NCBI RefSeq assembly: GCF_000382205.1 | Contig: NZ_KB907786.1 | Coordinates: 806,001 to 870,000 of the forward strand | DNA: 64,000 bases | Source of the DNA: Dyadobacter beijingensis DSM 21582 | Lineage (GTDB): Bacteria > Bacteroidota > Bacteroidia > Cytophagales > Spirosomataceae | Direction of reading: 5' to 3' | In this document: positions 42,697 to 52,304 of the stretch, one piece after another | How positions within the stretch are numbered: position 1 is the stretch's first letter | How the letters are laid out: each line of letters opens with the position of its first letter | Notes under the pieces: generated by a model | Databases searched by the model: none | What the model was told of the DNA's origin: nothing | The model's input: only the letters and a program-made list of their open reading frames with translations | Made by a program: the position numbers and the translations under genes

Positions 42697-43650
42697 TTAG
42701 CTCAGTGCTTCCCTCAATACTTTCAGGCTTTTCGGCACCGCTGTGGCCGGGTCTTCTTTGCCTTCCATTTCCAGCGAGACGTAGCCTTTGAAATTCGCTT
42801 TTCTTAAAATGCCCGCGATCCGTTTGTAGTCGAGATCGAGGTCGTAATAGTGACCGCCGCCGTAATAAGTCTTGGCCTGCACGATGGTCGCGTAGGGTGC
42901 CAGACGTTCGAACTGCGGGTAGGGGTCGCCCACGAAATTACCTGTATCCACATTCATGCCCATAGCGGGCGACGAGGCCAGCGGTTTGTAGATTTCAAGC
43001 AGGTAATCGATGTTCGACGACAGCCCCCAATGGTTTTCGATCGCCAGCACAACGCCCGCCTTTTCGGCTGCCGCCAGACATTCCTGCATCGATTCGATAC
43101 ACCATTTAATGGCGTCCTGGTCGGTGAAGCCCTGGATCGGCGGCTCTTTGCCATCCTTGTAATAGTTGGCGTCGCGCTTCACCGTACGCCAGCTCCCGGT
43201 GTTCATACGGATCGCCGGAATGCCCATTTGGGTCGCAAGGTTAATACATTTTAGGGTATGTTCAATGTCCTTTTTGCGATCTTCCGGCTTGGGCTGCACA
43301 AAGCTCTGATGAATAGAGAGTAGCGGAAGCGACAGCCCGTTGTCGAATGCAAGCCTTTTCAGCTTGTTCATGTAGGGGACAGTCTCATTGTCCATTTGGC
43401 GGTGCAAAATTTCTACGCCGTCGAAGCCGAGCCGGGCTGCGTCTTCGATCACATTCTCGATCGGGTATTTCTTCTCCTGGAAATGCCAGTAGGAATAGGT
43501 CGAAACGGCGATGGGAATCCTGCGGGCCGCTGGTGCCGGAGCCGTAGGCGCTGCCTGTGCTACGTGGCTGGTCATGGCGGCCGCCCCGCCGAGTGCGATG
43601 GTTTTCAGCCAGTCGCGCCGTGAAGTATGATCCTGTTCGTGAGGTACCAT
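42697..43650 (-). CDS. Tat-exported sugar phosphate isomerase/epimerase-like TIM barrel
   Basis: A 317-residue xylose-isomerase-like TIM barrel (AP endonuclease family 2 fold). N-terminal twin-arginine signal [18 protein letters not shown] (9-26). Barrel motifs: [31 protein letters not shown] and a metal-site pattern [10 protein letters not shown]. The exact reaction is open (isomerase, epimerase or dehydratase of a sugar). It follows SusD by 41 bp in the operon 48974-42697, so it acts on the imported ligand, outside the cytoplasm if the Tat signal is used. Confidence 0.82.
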   Translation of the reverse strand: MVPHEQDHTSRRDWLKTIALGGAAAMTSHVAQAAPTAPAPAARRIPIAVSTYSYWHFQEKKYPIENVIEDAARLGFDGVEILHRQMDNETVPYMNKLKRLAFDNGLSLPLLSIHQSFVQPKPEDRKKDIEHTLKCINLATQMGIPAIRMNTGSWRTVKRDANYYKDGKEPPIQGFTDQDAIKWCIESMQECLAAAEKAGVVLAIENHWGLSSNIDYLLEIYKPLASSPAMGMNVDTGNFVGDPYPQFERLAPYATIVQAKTYYGGGHYYDLDLDYKRIAGILRKANFKGYVSLEMEGKEDPATAVPKSLKVLREALS

Positions 43651-43691
43651 TGCGTGAAATTTTGGATAATAATATTAAAAATTTGTCACTT

Positions 43692-45356
43692 TTATGGATT
43701 TTGTTTCAAAACGGCAGCGCCCATGATATCGATCTGCGCCTGTGGGATCGGGAAGTACTCGCTTTTGCCCTTCACAAAGGTTGCCCCGGCAAGGTATGTA
43801 CGCTTTTTGCTTTCCTTGGAAAGGTAGGCATTCAGGATCACGTCGGCATTGCCCCAGCGCACGAGGTCGAAATGGCGGTGGCCCTCCATGGCGAGTTCCA
43901 GGCGGCGTTCGAAGCGGACCGCTTTGCGTGCATATTCCTGGCTGGCGAATGCAGGATACGTTTTCACGAGGTAGTTGGCGGCCGGTTTTCCGGCGGCATC
44001 CATCACTACTACATTGCCCGCGCGGGTACGCACCTGGTTCACGAGCTTCAATGCGGTGGCAAGGTCGTTGTCTTCGGCGGCCACTTCGGCGCGCATCAGG
44101 AGCACGTCGGCGAAGCGGATGGCGCGGTAGTTGTTTGCATTGGCGCGGGGCGATTCGGCTCCGGCATTTTCACCGCTGTATGCGAAGAATTTTTTGAAGG
44201 TATACGGGCCTCCGAAGCTCTGGTCGCGGATCCAGTTTTTACCCGGGTGAATGCCCCAGTTCAGGAACGGTAGTCCGCGGCGTCCTACTGTCCAGTCGAG
44301 ACGGGGATCGAGCGTGCCCTCATAAGGGGTAAATGCATCCGACGAAGAAAGGCCTTCATCATTTTTCACATCCACATCATTGAACGTATCGAGCAGCGGC
44401 AGGCCGTTCGCGTCGGTTTTGAATGCGTTCACGAGGTTTTGGGTCGGCTGGTAAAAACCGCAGCATCCGCCCGGTGCCGAGCCGTAAGGGAAGTTATAGT
44501 TATCTCCCCAGCTGCCGTTCTGTCCGGCACCACCATCGGCTACCGACATTTGCACTTCAAAAACCGATTCCGCATTGTTTTCGGTCGTGATGCGGAAGTT
44601 GTCGTGAAAGCTGTTCACGAGCGAGAACGGGCCGTTGTTGATCACGTCGTCGAGGAGCGGCTTGGCGGCCTGGTAATCCTGCTGGTACATATGCACTTTG
44701 GCGAGGAATGCTTTCGCTGTCCATTTGCTGGCGCGGCCCACCTGCGCCTTGGTCGCGGAAATGTTGTCGATCGCGAACTGGATATCGGCTTCGATGTTCG
44801 GCCAGATATCCTTATCGTTGGGCAGGTTAATGAAATCGGTCACCTTTTCGTCCACGTAAGGCACCATATTCCAGAGTTTTTTCGCCTCGAAATGGTACCA
44901 GGCGCGGAGGAAACGTGCTTCGCCCAATGCCTGCGCCTTTTCGGCCTCGGTCATGTCGGTGGCTTTGGCAATGAGGTTGATCACGTTGTTGGAGCGCGAA
45001 ACACCGTCGTAAACGGCCACCCATTTATCATTGTAAGCACCGATATCCGCCTGCGGAATATACCGTTCGATGGTCGTGATCTGCGCCTGGTCGCCCACGT
45101 CGCTGCCTTTGTAGGCATCGTCGGAAGCGACGGAACCGTAGATCCAGTTACTGACCGACGAGGTGTTCACCGGCCCGGACCCCACGCCGTCGAGCAAGCT
45201 GTATGCGCCGATGAGTACGGCATTGATCCCGGTTTTGTTGGCAAGCATGGCTTCGTTACCCACGCCGAGCGGTGTCGTTTCGAGAAAACTGTCCCCGCAG
45301 GAGGTGAGCACACCCACGCAGACCATTGCTGTTAATGCTAATACGCTCTTTTTCAT
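43692..45356 (-). CDS. SusD/RagB-family nutrient-binding lipoprotein
   Basis: A 554-residue surface lipoprotein with signal peptide ending GVLTSC (lipidated Cys20) and GDSFLETTPLG. RagB fold markers: DKWVAVYDGVSRSNNVINLI, GEARFLRAWYHFEAKKLWNMVPYVDE, AVRFERRLELAMEGHRHFDLVRWG and the final KSEYFPIPQAQIDI. It lies 45 bp downstream of the STN-type SusC with which it should form the import complex. Confidence 0.93.
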   Translation of the reverse strand: MKKSVLALTAMVCVGVLTSCGDSFLETTPLGVGNEAMLANKTGINAVLIGAYSLLDGVGSGPVNTSSVSNWIYGSVASDDAYKGSDVGDQAQITTIERYIPQADIGAYNDKWVAVYDGVSRSNNVINLIAKATDMTEAEKAQALGEARFLRAWYHFEAKKLWNMVPYVDEKVTDFINLPNDKDIWPNIEADIQFAIDNISATKAQVGRASKWTAKAFLAKVHMYQQDYQAAKPLLDDVINNGPFSLVNSFHDNFRITTENNAESVFEVQMSVADGGAGQNGSWGDNYNFPYGSAPGGCCGFYQPTQNLVNAFKTDANGLPLLDTFNDVDVKNDEGLSSSDAFTPYEGTLDPRLDWTVGRRGLPFLNWGIHPGKNWIRDQSFGGPYTFKKFFAYSGENAGAESPRANANNYRAIRFADVLLMRAEVAAEDNDLATALKLVNQVRTRAGNVVVMDAAGKPAANYLVKTYPAFASQEYARKAVRFERRLELAMEGHRHFDLVRWGNADVILNAYLSKESKKRTYLAGATFVKGKSEYFPIPQAQIDIMGAAVLKQNP

Positions 45357-45401
45357 ATCGATAATGCTATGATACCGTGTTTAAGATGTTAGTTAAATCA
45401 A

Positions 45402-48400
45402 TCAGAACCCGAAGTTGATACCGATCTGGTACATCTTCGAATTGGGATAATTACCCTGATCCACACCGAACACGGTGCTGCCCGGCGTCGAACCCACCGA
45501 AGTTACCTCGGGATCGATACCGCTGTATTTGGTGATGGTGAACAGGTTTTGCGCCTGCAAATACACGCGTGCGCTCTCGAAACCGATTTTCGACAGGATG
45601 CCGGATGGCAGTGTGTAGCCGAGGGTCAGGTTTTTCATGCGGAAATACGAACCGTCTTCGATGAAATAGCTGGACGGCTGCTGGCTGCGGCTGTCGTTCG
45701 CGTCGAGGATCGGGAGTACGGCGTCGGGGTTTTGCGGCGTCCACGAGTCGTTGAGCATGCGGAGGCTGCGGTTACCCGCCTGGTTGTTGAAGTCGATCCA
45801 GCGTTTCACCATGTTCAGGATCTGGTTGCCCTGCACGCCCTGGAAGAATGCCGAGAGGTCGAAATTCTTGTAACCTACATTCAGGTTGATACCGTATGTG
45901 AAATCCGGGTGGGGGTTGCCGATAAACTTGCGGTCGTTGTCGGTAATGGTGCCGTCGCCGTCGGTATCGTGGTATTTGTATTTACCAACCGCGGCATAGC
46001 CGGGGTATTTCGGGCCGTTATCCACTTCACCCTGGTTTTGGTAAATACCGTCGATCTGCAAGCCGTAGAATGAGTAGAGTGGCATGCCGGCCACCGAGCG
46101 CGTCCAGGTATAGCTGCGGATCGCCGGGCCGAGGAGTACGGCGGTAGGGCTGCTGTTCAGCTTTTTTACCTCGTTTTTGTAGGTAGAGAAATTCACGCCC
46201 ACGGAGTAGGTAAGGTCGCCGTTCAATGCTTTGTTATTGAAGTCGATGCCGAGGTCGATACCCTTGTTGTTCATTTCGCCCACATTCACAAATGGGATCG
46301 TAGCCACACCCTGGGTAGCAGGCAATGCCACCTGGTAAAGCATGTCGGACGTGGTACGGTTGTACAAATCGAGGTTGAGGCCGAACATCCCTTTCAGGAA
46401 TGTCGCGTCGATACCGACGTTGGTCTGCGTCGTCGTTTCCCATTTCGCGTTCTGGTTACCGAATGCCTCGGTGTCGAAGCCCGGCTGCACGGCGTTGTTC
46501 GAACCGTCGATCGCGTAAGAAGACTGGCTCAGGCTCGACCGGTAGGTGCTGAAACCGTTGTAGTTACCGATTTCCTGGTTGCCCGTTTGTCCCCAGCCTA
46601 CACGCAGTTTCATATCGTCCAGCCAGGGAATGCTTTTCATGAAGCTTTCTTCCGACAGGCGCCACCCCGCACTGAACGCCGGGAATGTACCGTAGCGGTT
46701 GTTCTGGCCGAAGCGCGACGAGCCATCGCGGCGTACGGTCGCTTCGAGCAGGTAGCGGTCCTTCAATGCGTAGTTGATTTTTCCAAATACGGAGAACAAT
46801 GCCCATTCGTAACCCGCGCCGGTGTTGGCGATACCTGCCGTACCGGAGTTGAGGTACATATATAAAGGATCTTCCGAGAAGAACGTGGTCCGGGTCGCCG
46901 AGAAATCGCGGCCGGTGCCTTTAATGGCCTCTGTACCGGCGAGTACGCTCAATTTGTGGGCTGTACCGAAGTTTTTGGTGTAGTTCAGCGTGTTAGACCA
47001 CGTCCAGTTCACGTCGTAGGCATTGCCGTTGGTCATGGCGTTGGCCGCTTCGATCTCCGCTTCTTCGAGGTCGAGCAGGGTGTAACCTACCCGGTTGGCA
47101 TTGGTGAAGTCGATACCGATGCTCGATTTTGCCGTGAGGTCTTTCAGAATATCCACTTCCAGGTACGCGTTACCGAATGCGCGGAGCGTGTTGGTCTGGT
47201 TGTTGCGTGAGCGCCAGAGCTGCGCCACAGGGTTGGTAGCAGGGCCGAGGCCCGCCGCGCGGGTGGCCGCGAAGTTGCCCGCGATGTCGTAGACCGGGAT
47301 GATCGACGGGATGCGGTACCCGTTACCGATCGGGTTGCCGTCCTGGTTGTTGGTGCTGCTGGCGGTTCCGTTGGCATTGTAGTACCCCTTGTTTTCGGTG
47401 TAACTCACTTCGAGGTTCTCGCCGAGACGAATGCGTTTTTTGAACGAGAATTCCGTATTCGAACGGATGGAATAGCGGTCGAATGAAGTATGGATCAATA
47501 CCCCGTCCTGTTTGAAATAGTTTAATGCAATGGCATAGCGGCCGTTTTCAGTCCCGCCGTTTGCGCCGATATTATACTCCTGAATGGCAGCCGGGCGAAG
47601 GATCTCCTGGTGCCAGTCGGTACCGGCCTTGTTGGCCTTTACGATCTGATAGAAGCCGGTGCGGTTGTAGTTATACAGCGAAGGATTTGTCTTTGGATCG
47701 CCTTCAAAAAGGCCATAGCTGGATCCCGCCAGAATGTAGTCGGGCACGACGGCGTTGGCGCCATTGCCATATTGCTGGTGCGACGGGTTACCGTTCGTGA
47801 GCACGCCCGCATTCTTTCGCTGCGTCCAGAGCAGGTCGCCGAATTGCTGCGGGTCTTTGATCAGACCCAGGTCGACTTTACCCGTTTGCAAACCTGCGCG
47901 CGAGTTGAATGTAAATCTCGGAGCGCCCACTTTTCCTTTTTTAGTCGTAATGATGATTACCCCGTTCGCCGCGCGTGAACCGTAAATGGAAGCCGAGGAG
48001 GCATCTTTCAGTACCTGCATCGACTCGATGTTGTTCGGGTTAATGCTGTTCAAGCCGCCCTTGGTAGGCACGCCGTCGATAATGTAGAGCGGATCGTTGT
48101 TGTTGATCGTGCCGAAGCCGCGGATACGGACGGTGGCTTCACCGCCGGGGGTGTTGTTGGACGTCACCGTCACACCCGCTACGCGTCCCTGCAACTGCTG
48201 CGCCACATTGGGAGCGGCCACTTTGGTCAATTCGGCAGCGTCAACGGTCGACACCGCGCCGGTAATGTCGCGCTTTGATTGGGACGAATAGCCCGTTACC
48301 ACCACCTCGGTCAGCGATTTAATGTCCGATTGCAGCGTCACTTCCACCATCGTTTTGTTGGCAATATCCACTTCCTGCGTCAGAAAGCCGATTGTGGATA

Positions 48401-48974
48401 CCACGAGCGTGGCGCTGCCGTCGGGCACGTTCAGGGAGAAGCCGCCGTCGGCATCCGTGGTGGTACCGATGGAAGAGCTGCCTTTGAGGACGATCGTCGC
48501 GCCCGGAATGGCACCGCCGGTTGCATCTTTTACTTTTCCTTTGATCTGAAAATCAATGGACTGGATTGTTTTGATGGACGTTCCGGTACCCTCCGGCAAT
48601 GCCGGTTTGGAAGCGGCTCTTTTCAGTAATATCTGTTTACCGGAAACTTCGTACGACACTTGCAGGGGTGTCAGGAAGTTGTCGAGGATCGCTTCCAGCT
48701 TTTCTTCCTTGGCGCTGAAAGTAACCTTGCGTTGCGAGCGGATGAGCTCGGGACTGTACATGAAATGCACGCCGGAGATTTTGCCGATCTGTTCCAACGC
48801 CGCGCCGATTTTCTGCTCACGGATATTGATCGTCAACCGGCGGTTGAGCACCTCCTGCCCGAAGCCGTCAAACGCGACGGCGAGCCCGGAGAACTGTATG
48901 ATGATGAACAATTGTATGAGGCTGATTCTCATAATTTTGAGCAGGTAACTCTGCCGGTAAAAGGTTTTTTTCAT
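45402..48974 (-). CDS. SusC-type TonB-dependent transporter with N-terminal STN signalling domain
   Basis: A 1190-residue outer-membrane receptor. After the signal peptide, residues about 45-118 are a secretin/TonB STN domain (LTINIREQKIGAALEQIGKI, then SYEVSGKQILLKR), followed by a carboxypeptidase-regulatory-like domain (about 145-220), the linker LTEVVVTGYSSQSKRDITGA, a plug with MQVLKDASSASIYGSRAANGV and a beta-barrel ending GINFGF. STN domains touch FecR proteins to signal ligand binding, and a FecR/ECF pair is encoded just upstream. The ligand is probably a host- or fungus-type glycan, from the neighbouring hydrolases. Confidence 0.95.
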   Translation of the reverse strand: MKKTFYRQSYLLKIMRISLIQLFIIIQFSGLAVAFDGFGQEVLNRRLTINIREQKIGAALEQIGKISGVHFMYSPELIRSQRKVTFSAKEEKLEAILDNFLTPLQVSYEVSGKQILLKRAASKPALPEGTGTSIKTIQSIDFQIKGKVKDATGGAIPGATIVLKGSSSIGTTTDADGGFSLNVPDGSATLVVSTIGFLTQEVDIANKTMVEVTLQSDIKSLTEVVVTGYSSQSKRDITGAVSTVDAAELTKVAAPNVAQQLQGRVAGVTVTSNNTPGGEATVRIRGFGTINNNDPLYIIDGVPTKGGLNSINPNNIESMQVLKDASSASIYGSRAANGVIIITTKKGKVGAPRFTFNSRAGLQTGKVDLGLIKDPQQFGDLLWTQRKNAGVLTNGNPSHQQYGNGANAVVPDYILAGSSYGLFEGDPKTNPSLYNYNRTGFYQIVKANKAGTDWHQEILRPAAIQEYNIGANGGTENGRYAIALNYFKQDGVLIHTSFDRYSIRSNTEFSFKKRIRLGENLEVSYTENKGYYNANGTASSTNNQDGNPIGNGYRIPSIIPVYDIAGNFAATRAAGLGPATNPVAQLWRSRNNQTNTLRAFGNAYLEVDILKDLTAKSSIGIDFTNANRVGYTLLDLEEAEIEAANAMTNGNAYDVNWTWSNTLNYTKNFGTAHKLSVLAGTEAIKGTGRDFSATRTTFFSEDPLYMYLNSGTAGIANTGAGYEWALFSVFGKINYALKDRYLLEATVRRDGSSRFGQNNRYGTFPAFSAGWRLSEESFMKSIPWLDDMKLRVGWGQTGNQEIGNYNGFSTYRSSLSQSSYAIDGSNNAVQPGFDTEAFGNQNAKWETTTQTNVGIDATFLKGMFGLNLDLYNRTTSDMLYQVALPATQGVATIPFVNVGEMNNKGIDLGIDFNNKALNGDLTYSVGVNFSTYKNEVKKLNSSPTAVLLGPAIRSYTWTRSVAGMPLYSFYGLQIDGIYQNQGEVDNGPKYPGYAAVGKYKYHDTDGDGTITDNDRKFIGNPHPDFTYGINLNVGYKNFDLSAFFQGVQGNQILNMVKRWIDFNNQAGNRSLRMLNDSWTPQNPDAVLPILDANDSRSQQPSSYFIEDGSYFRMKNLTLGYTLPSGILSKIGFESARVYLQAQNLFTITKYSGIDPEVTSVGSTPGSTVFGVDQGNYPNSKMYQIGINFGF

Positions 48975-49160
48975 ACTTTTGTCTGTTTTGTAGGTTTAAA
49001 AAAAATCGGCAAAATAATTCCCGTGTCCCGCAGACTTCTCGTCGGTGGACCTTCTTAGCGCCAGCACAGAAAGAGGGGATTTCAATTGGGTGAATGATGT
49101 TGGTAGCATCGTTCACCTTTTGTTGTTTTTACTCAAATGGTCAGGTTTTAGGGTGGATAA

Positions 49161-50243
49161 TCAGTTACATGGGTTTCCGGTAATGGTAATGCTGTCCTGT
49201 GCGATGGTATACCTGGCTTCCAGGATGGTACAAAGCCATTTCAACTTGTTTTCGAGCGGCTCGTCGCCCAGCGTGGCGGTAATGCTGCAATGCGCCAGGC
49301 TGGGCCGGTCGAACGCGATATTGACGCCATACGCCTTTCCCAGCGCCTCGAAAACTTCCGCAGCCGGGGTTTCGGAATAAGTGAATTCTTGATTTTCAAT
49401 AGGGATATTCAGCAATACAGGGCTTTTGAGCGCCGAGCGTACAAGCTTCGCGTGTGCGCGCTCGAAGGTGGCCTGCTGATTGCAGGTAAGCAGGAGGGCA
49501 GGGGAGGCTTTTTCGGTAAAAACGGAGACTTTCCCGGTTTTGACGGCGACGGTAATCTCTTTTTCGTCGGCAATGGCCTTGATACTGAAACTGGTACCAT
49601 GCACTTTTGCCGTGACCTCACCCGCGTACACAAAGAACGGCTGATCCGGATTCTTGGTCACTTCAAAAAATGCTTCGCCGGTCAGGTATACCTCGCGTTT
49701 GGTGCCGTTGAAGGCCTGCGGGTATTTCAATGTGCCGCTCCGGTGCAGCACCACTGAGCTGCCGTCGGGCAGCTGCACATATTTGAACGCCCGTTCCATA
49801 TTGGAAACTTCGATGAATGGCGAACGGGAGTTTTCCATGCCCGGTGCCGTGGCGAGGGGTTTGGTATGGTGGTAAATGCGAAAAATGGCAAAGCACAGGC
49901 CGGCGACGATGAGCAGACTGGCCGCCACATTCCAGCGGGAAAGAAACATGGGGAAGAATGCGTCCCGCTTCCGGTTTTCGTGCCGCTGTTCCTGCCGCCG
50001 GGCGATTTGCAATGCGTCGCTGATGCGTTGGTTGATGTATTCGTCCGTCAAATGGGCGTCGCGTACCGGTACCGCACGGGCAATCCCGGCTGCCTCCCGG
50101 AGGATTTCGCTGCCATTTTCGTGCGCTAGTGCCCACTGTTTCCATACCGCATCATCCGCCGGACATTGTCCCTGCGCCCAGCTTCTGAAAGCAGGGTTTT
50201 CCAGCAGCGATTGCAGTAAATGATCGGATCTTTCGGGCAACAT
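49161..50243 (-). CDS. FecR-family anti-sigma factor
   Basis: A 360-residue inner-membrane protein: cytoplasmic N-terminal part, one transmembrane helix (about 105-122, WNVAASLLIVAGLCFAIFRI), then a periplasmic FecR domain with FKYVQLPDGSSVVLHRSGTLKYP and VYLTGEAFFEVTKNPDQPFFVY and a C-terminal secretin-like stretch. It would hold the sigma factor at 50331-50936 inactive until the STN domain of the SusC at 45402-48974 signals ligand. All three genes are in line, with gaps of 87 and 186 bp. Confidence 0.93.
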   Translation of the reverse strand: MLPERSDHLLQSLLENPAFRSWAQGQCPADDAVWKQWALAHENGSEILREAAGIARAVPVRDAHLTDEYINQRISDALQIARRQEQRHENRKRDAFFPMFLSRWNVAASLLIVAGLCFAIFRIYHHTKPLATAPGMENSRSPFIEVSNMERAFKYVQLPDGSSVVLHRSGTLKYPQAFNGTKREVYLTGEAFFEVTKNPDQPFFVYAGEVTAKVHGTSFSIKAIADEKEITVAVKTGKVSVFTEKASPALLLTCNQQATFERAHAKLVRSALKSPVLLNIPIENQEFTYSETPAAEVFEALGKAYGVNIAFDRPSLAHCSITATLGDEPLENKLKWLCTILEARYTIAQDSITITGNPCN

Positions 50244-50330
50244 GCGGAATGAATGTGTTTTTTATACATTATCCCTTTATTCGGCCGGAATACTCAGTGT
50301 TGCCTGAAAATTTTTTGTTTTTATTGAAAT

Positions 50331-50936
50331 CTAAGAGAAGATTTGGCAAAAGGAGTACAGCATAATAGAAATGGAAGGTGGCGTTTGCCACAGCCCGCGC
50401 AGGTTAGCCAATGCCCGCTGGATAATATTGCTTACCGACTGCGCATTGATCGAGAGCAGGTTACCGATCTCTTCGGGCATGAGATTCTGGAAAAAACGAA
50501 GATAAATCACCTCCTGCTGCCGCTCCGAAAGCCGCGCGAGGGCCGTCCTGACCTGCTGTTTGAGCATCAGATCGTTTTCCTGGCTGATCCAGCTCTCTTC
50601 CCGCGGGAAATCGGCATACAGGTCGTCGCATTCGCCGGTCAGTTCCGTTTCGTCCGCAAGCGGCCTGATCGCTTTGAGCATCCGGTGCCGGAATGCTTTG
50701 ATGAGGTAAAATTTGACGGACGCGGTGTCGTTGATCGTCGCGCGGTGCAGCCAGAGGTGTACGAGCAGGTCCTGGATCACATCTTCGGTCAGCTGTACGT
50801 TCTGGGTGAACCTTTGGCCGTATTGAAAGAGCGTCCGGTAGTGCCGCCGGGCGAGTTCGGTGTATGCGTGCTCGTCCCCACCACGGAACGCATTCCAAAG
50901 CACGGCATCGTCGGTATGTTGGCCAAATGCAGTCAA
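50331..50936 (-). CDS. ECF-type RNA polymerase sigma-70 factor
   Basis: A 201-residue sigma factor with region 2 (AYTELARRHYRTLFQYGQRF and EDVIQDLLVHLWLHR) and region 4 (ALARLSERQQEVIYLRFFQN, then the helix-turn-helix MPEEIGNLLSINAQSVSNII). It belongs to the Bacteroidota PUL-type ECF group that controls SusCD loci with FecR partners. Likely targets are its own locus and, perhaps, the divergent GH76 and the fucosidase operon. Confidence 0.93.
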   Translation of the reverse strand: MTAFGQHTDDAVLWNAFRGGDEHAYTELARRHYRTLFQYGQRFTQNVQLTEDVIQDLLVHLWLHRATINDTASVKFYLIKAFRHRMLKAIRPLADETELTGECDDLYADFPREESWISQENDLMLKQQVRTALARLSERQQEVIYLRFFQNLMPEEIGNLLSINAQSVSNIIQRALANLRGLWQTPPSISIMLYSFCQIFS

Positions 50937-51153
50937 GAAGGTTAGTCAGGTTAACGGGGGGATTAATCAAAAATAGGCAATGCGATTTGGATATAAAATA
51001 CTCTATTGTATATTATTGGAATAACCAAATTTTATTACTCTATTTTACCAGAAAGCCGTTGTTTCGGATTTGGAAGCGGCAATTTTGAAGAGGATCCTGC
51101 AAGTAGAGAATCTGCCGGACCGCGCTTCTACTCAAAAAAATCGAAACTATTTT

Positions 51154-52230
51154 ATGAAAAGAATGTACACAACGGCGCTGCTCCTGCTCGGCATTTCGGG
51201 CCTGCATACGGCCGTAGCCCAATCTCCGCCCGACTATAAATCGCGCCGGGGACAGATCCTGCACAACATCGAAGGCGTGTTTTATGAATCGTCCACCGGC
51301 CTGTTTATCGAAACGAACGGCAAGAACGAGAAGCCGCATTCTTACCTCTGGCCGCTGTGCGCATTGCTCCAAGCCGCCACGGAATCGGAAGCGGTGAGCC
51401 CCGGCAAGCAATACATGAAGCCCGTCCTCGGCGCGATCCGTCAATACTACAATACCAGCGCTCCTGCTCCGGGTTATCAGGCGTACGTAACGAATGAGCA
51501 AAAGGATTCACGTTTTTACGACGACAACCAATGGATCGCCATCGCGTGCCTGGATGCCTACAACCGTACGGGCGAGAAGGATTACCTGGTGGTGGCCGAA
51601 GAAATTTACAAGTTCATGATGACCGGCTACGACGACAAGGCCGGCGGCGGGCTATATTGGAAAGAAGACGAAAAGAACACGAAAAATACCTGCTCGAACG
51701 GCCCCGGTATCCTCGTCGCATTGCAATTGTACCAGATCAAGAAAGATCCTGAATACCTGAAAACGGCCGTCAGCTTGTACGACTGGACGAAAAAGAACCT
51801 GCGCTCGGCCGATGGTACCTACTATGACGCCATCAAGATACCGTCCCTGAAAATCGATTCGGCCAAATACAGCTATAACACCGGCACGATGTTGCAATCG
51901 GCTGTGCTGCTGCATAACGCTACCGGCAAGAAGGAGTACCTCGATGAAGCCAAAGCACTGGCCGAGGGTTCCAAAAGGTATTTTTACCGCAACAACAGGC
52001 TGCCCGACAACTACTGGTTCAACGTGGTGCTGCTTCGCGGCTTTGAAGAACTTCACAAAATCGATCCCCAAGCCGGCGATTTCCGCATTTTCATCGCCGA
52101 CGCCGAGCGCATATGGAAGGATGAACGCGACGAAAAGGGCCTCCTCGGCCGCAAACCCGTCAAAACCCTGATAGACCAGGGTGCCATGCTGGAAATGTAC
52201 GCCCGGCTGGAAAGGCTTGGGGCGAAGTAG
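51154..52230 (+). CDS. GH76-type endo-alpha-1,6-mannanase-like enzyme (secreted)
   Basis: A 358-residue protein from ATG 51154 (MKRMYTTALLLLGISGLHTA, signal peptide ending AVAQ); an upstream in-frame ATG at 51070 adds 28 polar residues. The (alpha/alpha)6 region contains FYDDNQWIA (121-129), with the paired Asp123-Asp124 of GH76 catalysis, and GGGLYWKED. GH76 enzymes act on alpha-1,6-mannan chains of fungi or related glycans. Divergent from the ECF gene and convergent with the fucosidase gene. Confidence 0.85.
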   Translation: MKRMYTTALLLLGISGLHTAVAQSPPDYKSRRGQILHNIEGVFYESSTGLFIETNGKNEKPHSYLWPLCALLQAATESEAVSPGKQYMKPVLGAIRQYYNTSAPAPGYQAYVTNEQKDSRFYDDNQWIAIACLDAYNRTGEKDYLVVAEEIYKFMMTGYDDKAGGGLYWKEDEKNTKNTCSNGPGILVALQLYQIKKDPEYLKTAVSLYDWTKKNLRSADGTYYDAIKIPSLKIDSAKYSYNTGTMLQSAVLLHNATGKKEYLDEAKALAEGSKRYFYRNNRLPDNYWFNVVLLRGFEELHKIDPQAGDFRIFIADAERIWKDERDEKGLLGRKPVKTLIDQGAMLEMYARLERLGAK

Positions 52231-52253
52231 TGATATAAATGCTATTATAATGC

Positions 52254-52288
52254 AAAAGCACCGACTGATAATTCAGCCGGTGCTTTTT
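52254..52288. terminator. Intrinsic terminator between convergent GH76 and GH29 genes
   Basis: AAAAGCACCGACTGA (52254-52268) pairs with TCAGCCGGTGCTTTT (52273-52287), one mismatch, and a T5 run closes it at 52284-52288. It ends the GH76 transcript and, since the 5' side is A-rich, may also end the opposing one. Confidence 0.8.
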
Positions 52289-52304
52289 GATGATCTATAC
52301 TTTC

